Under the pieces are notes generated by a model. It ran no database searches, was not told the DNA's origin, and was given only the letters and a program-made list of their open reading frames with translations. Made by a program: the position numbers and the translations under genes. This document shows positions 21,761 to 34,012 of a DNA stretch of 64,000 nt, one piece after another. Numbering within the stretch: position 1 is the first letter of the stretch; every line of letters starts with the position of its first letter. This stretch comes from Schizochytrium sp. TIO01 (lineage: Eukaryota > Sar > Bigyra > Thraustochytrida > Thraustochytriidae): assembly GCA_004764695.1 (NCBI GenBank), contig SMSO01000005.1:1631501-1695500 (forward strand), written 5' to 3'.

Positions 21761-23950
21761 GTGTTCATACGTTGTTGCATGAAAAGAATGAGGCAGCAGA
21801 AGTGGGCTGATCAGGAGCCGAGTGAAGAAGGCGCCAGTAGAACATGCGGTAACAGCATTCGCTTGGTTCAGACAGAGAAGACCGTCAAACTTTCCGTTTC
21901 CTTTCCTCGTCTGTTGGAGAGTGGGAGAAACAACGCATTGGCCATCGACGGCGCTTCAACGAATGGCAGTCTTCGAGATAAATAGTTAGAGAGATACACA
22001 GATTAGCGCGCCTTCTCAACTCGAAACAGTTCTCCTGTTCATTTATAAAATATATATTAAAAGAAAAAAGCCACTATAGTTCAAAAAAGAATGTATCTTT
22101 GAAAAGACCAACACCTAAAACCTAAAAACAAAAAACAGCTTTAAAACTTAGAACCCCAAAAGAACAATAGCTTAAAATGGGAAAGCAAACTTCTTCTTCG
22201 CCCAAACAGAGAGAAGAAGTTGAAAGCTTTGTATGATGAAAAACGAAGAGTCGAAAAGTCCTTCTTTGCCTACTAACACCCTGTCTCGAGATCAACTGAC
22301 GCGCGAAGACCCGATCGATACCCTTCAAGAAAGCTCGCGCTCGCAATAACGAAGCTAATTATTTCTTCATGATATTCCAGCTCAGCAGATCGATCTTCGC
22401 TTTCGCCGTCGCTGTTGATTGAACTGTCGAATTGATTCATGGCGCTCTGTGCTGTGCACGAGGCGCAGGCGTACGATATGCAGTGCCGCATTATGCAACG
22501 CAAAGGTTTCGCGAAAGGACGAGATGAAGGAGCGACGAGATTCAGGCCTTCGAGTCCTTGAAGAACAGCAAAGTTGATAACGTACAAGCTTTCCTCCTTT
22601 GTCTATTATAGATTTCCTCGCTTTTTGATGGATTTTCGTAGAATGTCAGTTCACTCTCTCACTCACTGCACTGCACTGCGCATCATCGCCATCATCGTTT
22701 GCTCATTAGGGCCCTTTCTTGATGGACAAACAAAGCAAAGGCACCATAACAGCGCGTGCTGATACGAAGATGTCAAAGTGGCGATTCTATAAAGCCTTCG
22801 AAAGAAACTCTGAAGAGACACACACACAGAGGGACCCGAATTCTGGTTTAGCTTTCTTATGTACCATTCTGCCAATCAAAGGCGGCCAAGATAAGATATC
22901 TGTACTTGCTTGCTTTTATGAAGAGTCGCGAGTCCTGCTTGTCGTTTACTTTCGCAGGTTTCGTTCGTAAGCGTGAAGATTGTGAAATGGCGCCTTTTGG
23001 TTTCTTCAGCAGAAGGAGCCTATCTATATTATCGATGTCTGCAACACCGTCTTGAACATTGTCGAGCGAGCGCGAGTAACTGCTAAGCAGCAGCAGCAAG
23101 TTTGCGAACGAAACTTTCACCAGTTCTTTCGTTTTTATCCTCTTCAATGGTCGCAGGTCCCATCAATCGATCGAAATCTCCATTCACTGTTTACCTTGAT
23201 TTAGTATACATTTTGCTTTTCCTCTCTTTCTCCCTCTTTTAGTCTATTGAAACTTATTTATATAATTTATAATTAACTGATAACATTTTCTATCTTCGAG
23301 TTTTTTTTTTTTTAAATGTTTTTTAAATGCTTTTTTTTTTAAATTATTAAATTAAATTCTTTCTAAAACGTTGTTTACAAATAAAAATTAACAACAAATG
23401 TTTTAGTTTTCAATCAATTAAAATGAAACCAGCGAAAGTGGAGGGAAACGAGGGAAAGAAAATAAATAAGACCGTCTAACAGAAAACGATAACAGCTACC
23501 AATACTACCAATACTACCAATACTGTCAAAGCCTTTGGAAGACCACTGGCTAGCTCACTACAGTCCCTGTAAGTATCAATCAATCAACAATCAATCAATC
23601 AATCAATCGACCTTCAGAATGTCTATCATGACAGAACGAATAGCCTTCTCACATCCTTATTCAACATACATCCATCCATCCATATACAACCTCCATAGAT
23701 CCACACCATAGAGGCCAATAGCAAACCAGCCCTGGAATGGAAGAAGTGAAGCCAGCGACTGATTTTCAATAGGCGGGTCACACCTCCATCCAAACATACC
23801 CTGGGACATACATACACAAAGGCAGACAGATAGACAGATTGATTTCAAGGTTTCTTTCTTGAAAGGCGGAGGGTCTCTGAGAGAGAGAGAGAGAAAGAGA
23901 GGGAAAGAGCGCTCGCTGTCCACAAGAGAGAAAACAAATGCTCACCATAT

Positions 23951-23988
23951 ACATACATACATACATACATACATACATACATACATAC
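23951..23988. repeat. (CATA)n microsatellite
   Basis: Nine perfect ACAT copies, followed about 50 bp later by alternating AT/GT sequence. Confidence 0.96.
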
Positions 23989-24833
23989 CTGCGCTTCCAC
24001 CATTACCCGAAAGCAGGGCGAGCAATTACGCATATTAATATATACGTAAAATATGTATATATGAATATATATATAGAAAGAGAAAGGAGCAACCACAGAG
24101 CCAAAGAGACGAAGAGGAAACAGCGAAAACAAACAGATAAAGAAGGAGGAAGGAAGCGAATCAGGAGTGCACTAAGCGTGCATGCACTTTGGCGCGTGCA
24201 TGGACGGGGCTCCCCACACCCACGTCCCTGACGCATGCGAGCACGCGCAGATGTGGGGACCATTCTGTGCGCAAGGTGGTAGCCCACACCAGACTGTGGT
24301 GGCAGGTCAAGCTGCAGCTTCCGACGAGGGAACCCGCCGCCTCGCGCTCCTTGGCCTCGCCGCCTCGCGCCATCAGAGGCAGGCAGCCAGTCAGCCAGCC
24401 AGAGGCGGGCGTTTCCCTGCAGGCCGCCGTGCCGCCTGCTCTTCGGCGGCCTTCGACCAGCCTCTGGCTCCCGGGCCTGGCTCCTGCACGCTTATCGGAG
24501 CGTTCTCTCGCGAAGCCCGCACGACTACGAATCCTGCCCTGCTCAGAGTTTGGCCCCCTCTCTATTGGCTGCTGCAACGGCAGTCTTTCTTCTTCCTTCT
24601 AGCAGTAGCAGTAGCTAGCTATCCATGGCTAGCAGGACCTTCCGAGGGGACAGATGGTAAGTGGGAAAGGCGAAAGAAAGTGTCAAGCGCTGGTACCATT
24701 TTCTAGCTCTGTGTTTGCGGCTAGGCTGTGGTTACGGGTAATGATAGGGGTTGGGTTTCTAGTCTTCTCACTAGCTCACTTTGTGCTCTCTGAGGCGAGC
24801 GAAGACTTGAGACTTTTTCTTCTTTGTTTTTTT

Positions 24834-24838
24834 TCTTT

Positions 24839-24878
<40 letters not shown>

Positions 24879-24880
24879 TC
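24834..24880. repeat. (TTTC)n microsatellite
   Basis: Eleven copies of CTTT in a pyrimidine tract. Confidence 0.96.
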
Positions 24881-25060
24881 CACCAAATTATAAAATTATA
24901 GAGGTAAAACTAAACGAAGCAATTTCAATAAGAAGTCTGAGATTAGCGTTTCCTTGTCGCCTTTCTGCGAATAGAGGCCCATGTTGGGAATGAAAGTCCA
25001 AGGCCCTGCCGAGATTGTTTTCATTTCTGTACTTGCGCGAGGATTGCAGATGCCCTGAGC

Positions 25061-25086
25061 TTGAAGTTGAAGTTGAAGTTGAAGTT
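25061..25086. repeat. (TTGAAG)n hexamer repeat
   Basis: Four and a half tandem hexamers. Confidence 0.9.
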
Positions 25087-27744
25087 GCATCGCGGATGAT
25101 GTACACAACTTCGGGCCGGTGTTCGCCAGGCTCTCAGACAGACACTCACACACACATAGAGAGAGCGCTGGATTCGAGGAGACAGCGGCGCTCCACTCAC
25201 TGGCTTGGGTTCCATTGCTTTCGACTTACTTCTGGTGCGAGTTTTCGATCTTTCTTCGTCTTTCTTGAGGAGCTGTTCCGAGATATTCACTCGTTCCTGG
25301 CGAAAAAGGCCGTCGGCATGGCCGTCTTTCCGCCATTGAGCCCTCCTTTTGATGCGCGCTTGCACTTAGTTCAACTGCAACCGCAACTTATGGAGGAGTG
25401 ATGGATAGTCAGGGCTGCTGATCGAAGCCTGCTCTGGCGCCATGAAATCATGGCGGCTTTTCATCCAAGTTTCGACCTTGAACGAGCAGGAGAGGTTAAG
25501 GTGGAACCGCCATGACAAACAAAGATACATGACGAGGGCTCAATTCCAGCTCGAGCGAGTCAACTGAAGTCAAGTCACGGTGGCCGTGAACACATTGAAA
25601 CTCACTGAGGAGCAGGAGAACGGGCGGGCGAGGATTGTTTTGGCCGTCCGATGGATGGGCATTGGAGACAGCTGCGGCACAGGCGATCGATCTTGATTCC
25701 TTGCCCTGCCCTGGAGATGGTGCTAGCAGGCAGGCAGATAGCAGGTGCCGTAGCAGTAGCACTTTAGCTGCCTGCTTGCCAACGAATTAATTAATTAATT
25801 AATTAATTTGTGAAATCTATCTGGCCATCCATGATTCATTGTGTGCTACGATGATGATAAGTGGCTCGAGGGGGGATTAGATTCTTACAGGCGAAGCAGA
25901 AAGAACTCGGGGAGGAAGAGCGAAGCAAGGTGGCAGCAAGAGGTTCTCGAAGAGATACGGAGCTTTCCAGGCAGCCTTTGTTGTCAAGACTGCCGAGGCG
26001 TGAGTGAGGTACATCCGAGATGATCGGAAAATGACCTCTGCTGCGAGGCGAGAGATCCTGGTTCTAACAGTACCTAGATTCTATTTCCTAATTCGATTGT
26101 GACAAGGTAATTAATTGATTTTAATTGAAAGAGACAACAACAAAAAGAGAAGAACAACCCTTGCATTTGCAGGAAGAGCGAAGTAAACAAATCATGAGAC
26201 GAAGAAATGAGATTTACTTATTATAACATAATAATACTTATCATAACGAAAAAAAAAAAAAAAACAGAAAAGAAGTAGAAATTACTCAAGGCAAAGGCCA
26301 GGCAGGCTAGCTACATCTTGTTGACCTGCTTCGGCAACATGATCGTTGTCCAATACATGGCTACTGTAAGCAGCCCCAGCATAAATAATTATGTACCTCC
26401 TTTTGCCTGGCAGAGCAAAGCAAAGATGAAAGGCTAAGAACGACTGAAGTGTCACTGGAACGAACGCCATACCCAGGCTCCAGCGAACAGCTTTTCTCTT
26501 TTATTTCTTGTCTTCTTTTCGCCAGAGCGGCAGCCACAGAAATTATTTTAGGAGAGATCCGCTAAGTAGCCAAGAGCACAGTATTCTTTCGGCACAACCA
26601 TTTAAACATATAAAAAAAATGACGCCACAATGTCGATGGGTTTGCAAAAAGTTTCTCCGGCAGGGTCGCTCTCTCGAAAGAAATTTGTGCAAACAAATTG
26701 TCGACGAAATCATGACTCACTTGGAGTGACTCACACGTTCACATGCATGAACAACCCTAAATCGTGCAAGAGCAACTTGAATCACGCCGCTCGAATGTGT
26801 CCAACCTCTGGTTTCAATGGCCTCGCATGCCTAGCCACTCAGTCTTTAGCAAGCATTTGCTTCCTGTAAAATCACCTTTTCCATAATCCCATAATCCTTT
26901 CCAGTCGGGCTTGCACCTTCGTCCTTACATGAGAAAATAGCAATTTCCTCTTTTGGTTTTCCTGGATTTCGAAATAGATCCTTGTAAATTATGACATTCC
27001 GACTCATTCGAGAGACCTTGGAACTAACCATCGCTCTCGCTCTCGGCAGCTTTAAACTATAAAAATCAAAACAACAAAATATTATATTTAAATAAAAGCA
27101 TTACCTACCATGCCATCCATGCCTAGGAGGAAAGGGGTTTCCAAAAAGCTCGCTCGCGCATCTTCGTCAACACTTCTTCGCCGCCTATTCTATATACTCA
27201 CTGGGCTAGCCTGGAATAGGTATGATGTGGAAGCTCAATAAATGGCAAGGAGCGAATTGATTGATTGATAGATGGAACAGCCTAGTAGATTACTCACGCA
27301 GATATAATTCCCCCCACTGAGCTTTGCTAGCTGCAGCAACTATCAGCTATCTCCCCATAAAGTGGCTTCTCATCCGGTTTGGCCCACTGCTACCTTGTTG
27401 GTACACGCCCTACCTACCTAGTACGGTACTATTAGCTTGAACGAAAACGAGAACTCCTCTCTTCTCCTGTCGCCTGCCCTCCAGACTTGCTGCTATGCGA
27501 TGATCTCCATCCCAAACCCTCCCAAGCTCGCGAGACCTCGATTCGCACCATCTCACTCCTGCAAGGCAGCCAGGCACCTCACCTCCTTACCTAGCTTCGG
27601 TTGGGAAATAAGACACACAGACAGACACACAGACAGAATACACATAGTATGTAGCAGGTAATTTCGAGATACGAGAAACGAGGCACGAGAAAGGAAACGA
27701 AGATCTCGAAAAGCCCACCAAGAACGGCAGGCTCGCCAACACAA

Positions 27745-27777
27745 GCAAGCAAGCAAGCAGGCAAGCAAGCAAGCAAG
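27745..27777. repeat. (CAAG)n microsatellite
   Basis: Eight AAGC copies with one GGC substitution. Confidence 0.93.
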
Positions 27778-28385
27778 TCCACGGCGTGCGAGCAAGGTTA
27801 AAGGCAGCTGCTTGCACGGGCAGCTAGCGACTCTCCACTCGCGCGAGCCCCGTCTCCACTCTCCACGAGTAGCCCAGCTTGGGGTAGTACAGGGCCGCCT
27901 TCGCGACTGCCGCGGGAGCAGAGCCGCCGCCGCTTCTGGTGGAGTGGCGGTGCTGGTGCCAGCTGTGGAGGAAGACAGCACGCGACGCAGTGCGGCATTG
28001 GGAAGCTCGCGAGCTAGCTGGTAGACGGCGAGCTAGCTCGGCCTGCCTCCCAGGCTTCGGGTCCGCCTCGCCGTGCCTCCTGGAGGTCCTGGTTCTGGTG
28101 CCGGCCACTAGCTAGAGCTTCTGAGAACTTCGTAGCCCAGGGTTTCAAAGCTCGAGCTCGAGCTCGCGCTGTAGCAAGCTTGCAAGGCTGCCTGCTGCGT
28201 GCTTGCTTGCTTGCTCTGCGGATGGGCTGGCGGTCCGAGCGCCTCCGCCCGCTCGCGCCGCAGGGTTCAGACAGCGGCACGCTCAAGCACGATGGCCTCA
28301 CCCACCGGCGGCACGTCGCTCTTGGCGCTTTGGAAGCGCCCAGAGAAGAATACGAGTTTGAATATTAATATTTGAATTTGTGAAA

Positions 28386-28512
28386 TCGAATTTGAATTTT
28401 TCATTTAAAAATGATTTTGATTTTGAATTTGAACTTGAACTTGAATTCGAATTCGAATTCGAATTTGAATTTGAAAACTCGAATTTGAAAACTCGAATTT
28501 GAATTTTTCATT
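28386..28512. repeat. Degenerate TTGAAT/TCGAAT hexamer array
   Basis: About 20 decayed hexamers of the type (T/C)GAA(T/C)T with interspersed AAAACT units. The TTCGAA core is palindromic. Confidence 0.9.
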
Positions 28513-28668
28513 GGAAATTGAACTTGAGACGTGAAGTTGCATTCACAATCGCAATCGCGTTCAATCGCGGATGGACACGAGGAGGGCGCGGGAGATGGAG
28601 AGCAAGCCGAGCTCGCCTTGCACGCATCGAGCGGAGCCGTCTCCCGCGGGCACCACAATTACGATGGC

Positions 28669-28708
28669 CTGAGCTGAGCTGAGCTGAGCTGAGCTGAGCT
28701 GAGCTGAG
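28669..28708. repeat. (GAGCT)n pentanucleotide repeat
   Basis: Eight perfect copies of GAGCT in tandem inside GC-rich DNA. Confidence 0.97.
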
Positions 28709-28865
28709 AATCCAGGTGACGACTCCAAGAGGGTTTCCTTTCCGATTGCGGTGGAGCAAAAGTGGTCTTGCAGGAGGCTGTGGCAGTCAGTCACTCTCAC
28801 TTCAATCGCTCTGCCGGTTCCAAGTGCACCAGAGCTTGCCGGCAACAGCAAGATCAATCGACATC

Positions 28866-28908
28866 AGCAACAGCACCAGCAGCACCAGCAGCACCAGCAG
28901 CAGCAACT
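28866..28908. repeat. CAGCAC/CAG trinucleotide-based repeat
   Basis: Fourteen CAN triplets, mostly CAG with regularly placed CAC. Confidence 0.9.
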
Positions 28909-30840
28909 TCTTTGGGCTTGGAATAGCGAGTTGTTGGTGGCCTCTTTGGGCTCCGGGCGAGGCCTTCTTCGAGCTCGACCTGCTGCTTCTGCGAGTCCCT
29001 CGACCTCAACCCAGTTCTCCTTCTGCGCGGCCAGGATCTCGAGTCGAACGCGAGGCTCGCCGCGGAGAGCGACCAGGGCAGACGGAACGGGCTAGCTGGC
29101 CACTCCCATGTTTTACAGGCCGGAGTCCCCAAGCTTGGGCAAGTTTACAGGGAAGTCGAGGCCTTCTCTATTTCGAAGAGGGTGGGTGAGCGAGCGAGTG
29201 GACACACAGACCAACACACAGACGCTCAGACCGGCTGACAGGCTGACAGATGGATGGAGAGATACAGGCAGACAGATGGACAGACGGGTGGCTGGATGCC
29301 TCAAAACGACGTAGTTGACGAGCTTCAAGTCCTTCTTGAGCTCGCACATACTAGGAAATATGCATATCATATATATATATGTGTATATATATATATATAT
29401 GTATATGTGTCTATAAGTTTTACAGGAATTGTAAGCAAACATCAATACGAAACAAAGCGGGAAAGACAAGGAAGAAAGAAGCAAAGGAGGGCTCCGACAA
29501 TAGACAGTGAGAATAGAAATGCGCAGTACTTCCAGGAATGGCTACCGTTTATTTTATTTGTTTTGTTTTGAACCCACTTCACAGCGGAAGAAAGAAACCC
29601 ACGAACAAATAATGAGCTCCTTTTCAATACTTTCGACCCCACGAGTAAACAAAACCACCTTTGCTAAATCAAAAGATAGAAAACCTCGGCCGCCCCACAC
29701 ATACATATGTTATATACATACTTTTAAATTAAAAACGTCAAAAGGCCTGAAACGAACTCTACTTACTCACGGCGGATAAGTTTAAAATAAATAAAAATAT
29801 CAATCAAACAGAGCGCAGAGCCAAACAGGAAAAGAAGAAAAGGAAGAAAATCAATCAATCAATCATTTAATCATTCATTCATTCGCTCATTTATCCATGT
29901 GTTCAATCCACCATGCAATGAATGGTTTGGAACCTGAAAACGGCCTTGCGCAGCGCTCCACAGCTGCTCTGGCCTGAGCTTTAAGCCAAGCATAGCCAAG
30001 CGGCGGCCACGTGCCCGCGCGTCGAACCCTTCAGAACAGAACTTTCAGAAGCGCGATTCATCGCGAGAAACGTCTATCGCAAGGACTGAAAACAGTCCAA
30101 ACTAATGATTTCAGGCCAAGCGCATGTGCACTAGACGGCTGCTAGGTGTCCCTTGAAGGCTGAAATAAAAGGCCTTTTCAGTAGAAGATTTGCTTTTACT
30201 GTTTTTTCCCCTCATGCACTATAGAAGTTTAAAAACATTTGAACAGATAGAAATCATGTTTAAAACATTCTTATATTTTTAAAAAGGAAAAAAGAAAAAA
30301 GGTTTGGTCTATTTCATTCTTCATTTTCTTTCTTTCTTTAGGTGGACCCTAAACGTGAAGCCAAAAGCCTACCTGTCTTTTAAAGTTAAAAAAAAAAAAA
30401 ATGGTTAATACAATGCCATCGAGGCACCTTACTTTTAAAACAACGAAATTGATTACAACTTTACTTGGTTGAAGAAAGAATAGAAGGGACTACTAACTTC
30501 AAGAGAAAACAGATTATCGATAAGAACAAAGTAAACAACTTCACTGCTACCATCACAGGTAGGTTCATATGCAGGTATGCAGATGTAGAAAGGGATCACA
30601 AGAGGCTAAACTTGATGGAGGAGGCGCATTTCGTACGGCGCATTCACTAAGGTAAATAAACGTTCCTTTTCTTTTCATAAATCAAAGTCATTCCGCGGTA
30701 TTTTATTGGCATATACATTTATATTTATGCTTATTTTTTCAAACAAGCTTGTTGCTTTCTTGTTGTTGTTAAAAGGTTTTTTGAATGAAGTACCCTTTTG
30801 TTGAGATGCCCATTGTTTTTATTCATATCGGTTTAGGTAT

Positions 30841-30899
<59 letters not shown>
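30841..30899. repeat. (GAAA)n microsatellite
   Basis: About 14 perfect copies of AAAG; pure purine on the + strand. Confidence 0.97.
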
Positions 30900-31363
30900 G
30901 TATCTTCATTGTTTTATGTCTATCATTCAGTTGAGCAAATAGGCATAAGCAGCGAACTCAACTCCCACAATGAGGGTTCGACGGCGAGGTTCATTCTTTT
31001 ATGGCCGCTTGCATAGCGTTCGTCGCAGGCCCGACTGAACAAGCGGTAGGCCAGATCTGCCCTCGTTATCCACGCTGTTATCGCCGCCGCCGCTGCCAAT
31101 CCCGAGCGCTATTGGCGGCTTGGACTCGGCTTTCCCATGGAAAACATAGATAACTGATCAACTTACTCAGGCTTTTCTTCGCTCCTTTCCCGTTCAAGTT
31201 TCTTTACTCCATTGTCACTCACTTACTCACTTACAGTCACTCATTCATTCACTGCCTTTGAAAGGAACTATTGTTGAAATTGTTATTGAAGTTATTATCG
31301 AATTAATGTTGTTGGAGCATTGATAGAAATAAAATTATTATTAATAAAAAGAGAATAAATAAA

Positions 31364-31394
<31 letters not shown>

Positions 31395-31467
31395 CTTAAG
31401 AAGAATAAAGAAAGGTAGAAGATGTAACTAAATGAAGAATGGGGCCATCCATCCATCCACCCATCCA

Positions 31468-31519
31468 TCAATCAATCAATCAATCGATCAATCGATCAAT
31501 CGATCAATCGATCAATCGA
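31468..31519. repeat. (ATCA)n then (ATCGATCA)n repeat
   Basis: A tetramer array that changes into an octamer, ATCAATCG. Each octamer contains ATCGAT, so the array is rich in short palindromes. Confidence 0.93.
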
Positions 31520-32518
31520 ATAGTTAGCTGATTAGCCGAGCAATGGATAAATCATCATCCTTCCACCCACCCACTCATCCAACCATCCATCCATCCATCC
31601 AAACTAACGTCATGACTCAAAGGTGAGTGAGCGCACGAATTCATTGATTGCTTGATTGATTGATTCATTCATTCATTGCTTCCATCGATTGATTCATTCA
31701 TTGATTGATTCATTCATTCATTCATTCACTGCTTCATTGATTCACGCTTTGGGCTTTTCTTCCTCTGCTAACAGGAAGAAAGGAAAGAATCGAGTCGCAC
31801 CTGAGTGGCCTCGATTCTCACAGGGATCTCTGATCTTTATCAATGAAGCCATGAATGAATGAATGAAGCCATGAAGCAATCAATCAATGAAGCAATCAAT
31901 GAGTCAATCAATTAATCCATCAATGAACCGATGAAGAAAGATATATTCTGGGCAGCGTTCTTTCCTGTCCGTCGCTCCTTTTGAACGCAGAAGGGGACAC
32001 GAGGGAGAAAAAAGAACACAAACACACGAAGCCCTTCAATTCAATTCCTCGACGGCGCGGTTCTTCGCCGCCTGAAACTTGCTTGGAGCCGAAGAGAACT
32101 TCGAAGACGGAGAAGGAGGAAGGAGGCGGCACTCGCTCCTCCCCAGCACTGCCCGCAGAGGAGGATGCAGATCGACTGTCTCGAGGGTGCACCGCTTCGA
32201 TCTAGGAACCCAAAATCGCAGGCAGAGCCTGATTGTCATATGTATCTTTCTTTCTTCGACTCATCATTCGCTCATCGAAGATATTGTGTATCGATAACGC
32301 ACATAAAGTTTCATGTCCATGAATGTATCTATCTATATATATATATATATATATATTTGTGTATGTATATAGAGGTGACGGCGCTTGATTTGCAAAGCTG
32401 TAAAGACCGCATTCGAAGATCTCCTTCGCGAGAACTGGATTCAGAAGAGGCCTGAGACGAAAGATGATTGGGGTTCCGTTCGTTGGTTTCTCTCGGCATC
32501 GCTTTCTTCGCCTGTGAG

Positions 32519-32571
32519 TTCTTCTTCTTCTTCTTCTTCTTCTTCTTCTTCTGCTGCTGCTGCTGCTGCTT
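32519..32571. repeat. (TTC)n-(TGC)n compound trinucleotide
   Basis: Eleven TTC copies pass directly into six TGC copies. Confidence 0.95.
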
Positions 32572-32810
32572 CGAACTTAGTTCTTCGAGGAAAAGGAGGA
32601 ATCGCAATCCACAATGCGAAGTTTGATTCTCTGCGTATGTTTGGAATGTCCAAACGCATTGATTGATTCATTCGTTCGTTCGTTCGTTCATTTCATATCA
32701 CGAAGGAATCATCGCTTTCTTCTTCGCTTTTCGTGAGGAGACGTTAAAACTGCTCTGTGAAAAGGTGAAAAGCGGCGCCTTTCTTTCGCCTGTTTGAGAA
32801 AGATGGTGAT

Positions 32811-32931
32811 GAAAGATTGAAAGATTGAAAGATCGAAAGAATGAAAGATTGAAAGATCGAAAGAATGAAAGATTGAAAGATCGAAAGAATGAAAGATTGA
32901 AAGATCGAAAGAATGAAAGATCGAAAGAATG
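32811..32931. repeat. Higher-order repeat, 24-nt unit made of three 8-mers
   Basis: The unit is GAAAGATT + GAAAGATC + GAAAGAAT. Four full 24-nt units plus flanking partial units are visible. The minus strand reads as a 7-8-residue peptide repeat, but without any gene context. Confidence 0.95.
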
Positions 32932-33460
32932 ATGACAAACAAACAGACAAACAGACAGACAAACAGACATCTCAGATGCATGCGAGAAGGAAGACGACGG
33001 CCAAGATCGAAGCGGGGTAATTCAGCCCTGCAAAAGCAACTCGCGTCGAGCTGAATTGCGGGCGCGATCTTAGCCGCCGCCGATGTTACCAACGATCGAT
33101 CGACAGCGAAGAAGACTGCGAAGCGCCAACTTACTCGGATTGCTCATCATACCGTATCATACTTCGATTGTTCCCAATCTTGAGCCCCCAAGAAAAAGAA
33201 AAAGAAAAAACATTTGTTGTTAGTCTTTTTTTTTTTCCTTAAAAAAAAGAAGAAAACAAAACATATTTTTAAATTAAAAATCCCTTTTTATTTATATATT
33301 TTTAAAGTAAGAAATAAAAAAAATTTAAATTATTTTAAATAGTAATAATGATAAGTTTTAACTTTAAAACTGAGGAAGATTTGAGATCATATTCCAAAGG
33401 TGTTGTTCCATCTTTTTTCTTGGGGTTGCATAGGAAGAAGCCTAAGCCGATGCTAGTTAC

Positions 33461-33509
33461 TTAGTTAGTTAGTTAGTTAGTTAGTTACTTACTTACTTAC
33501 TTACTTACT
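33461..33509. repeat. (TTAG)n switching to (TTAC)n
   Basis: Six TTAG copies are followed without a break by six TTAC copies. Confidence 0.96.
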
Positions 33510-33585
33510 CAAGTCGCTTCTCACTTTTCCTCGCATCCACTGAGAGATTCCACGTTCGAACAAACTGACCGCGCTTTCTTTCTTT

Positions 33586-33618
33586 CGAGTCGAGTCGAGT
33601 CGAGTCGAGTCGAGTCGA
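33586..33618. repeat. (CGAGT)n pentanucleotide repeat
   Basis: Six perfect copies of CGAGT. Confidence 0.95.
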
Positions 33619-33953
33619 CGCCTTCTTCACCTCAGGTTTCTGAGAACTGAGTTGACTGCTTTCCGCCGCCTCCGCTGTCGCACAGCTATCTCCTCGTTCG
33701 TCAGGAGGTAAGTGCGGTCGGTTTCTTTCATGGATTTATTTCTTTCCGCGTTGCTCATTTACTCACTCACTCACGCAGTCACTTACTTATTGAGTGGACC
33801 ATTGAAGGTGACTTATTCGTCGCCCAGAATACCCTCGTTTTGAAGGTGCCCAGAATCGGCAGGAGCTCCACCACCAAATAAATGCAATGCAGGAGAGAAT
33901 GATCAGTAAGTTCGAGGTTCAAGCAATCCAAAGCCGCACCTTTGACATGCAAT

Positions 33954-34012
33954 TTCATTCATTCATTCATTCATTCATTCATTCATTCATTCATTCATTC
34001 ATTCATTCATTT
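33954..34012. repeat. (TTCA)n microsatellite
   Basis: About 14 copies, followed by decayed units (GTCATATA/GTCATTTA) to about 34045. Confidence 0.97.

Noticed and set aside
21239-21985. 248-codon frame with Phe-Ile-His-Ser and Tyr-Lys repeats
   Set aside because: It is a translation of the TTCA and TATAAA arrays.
22273-22587. 104-codon minus-strand frame
   Set aside because: No ATG at its 5' end (TTG), no domain, no context.
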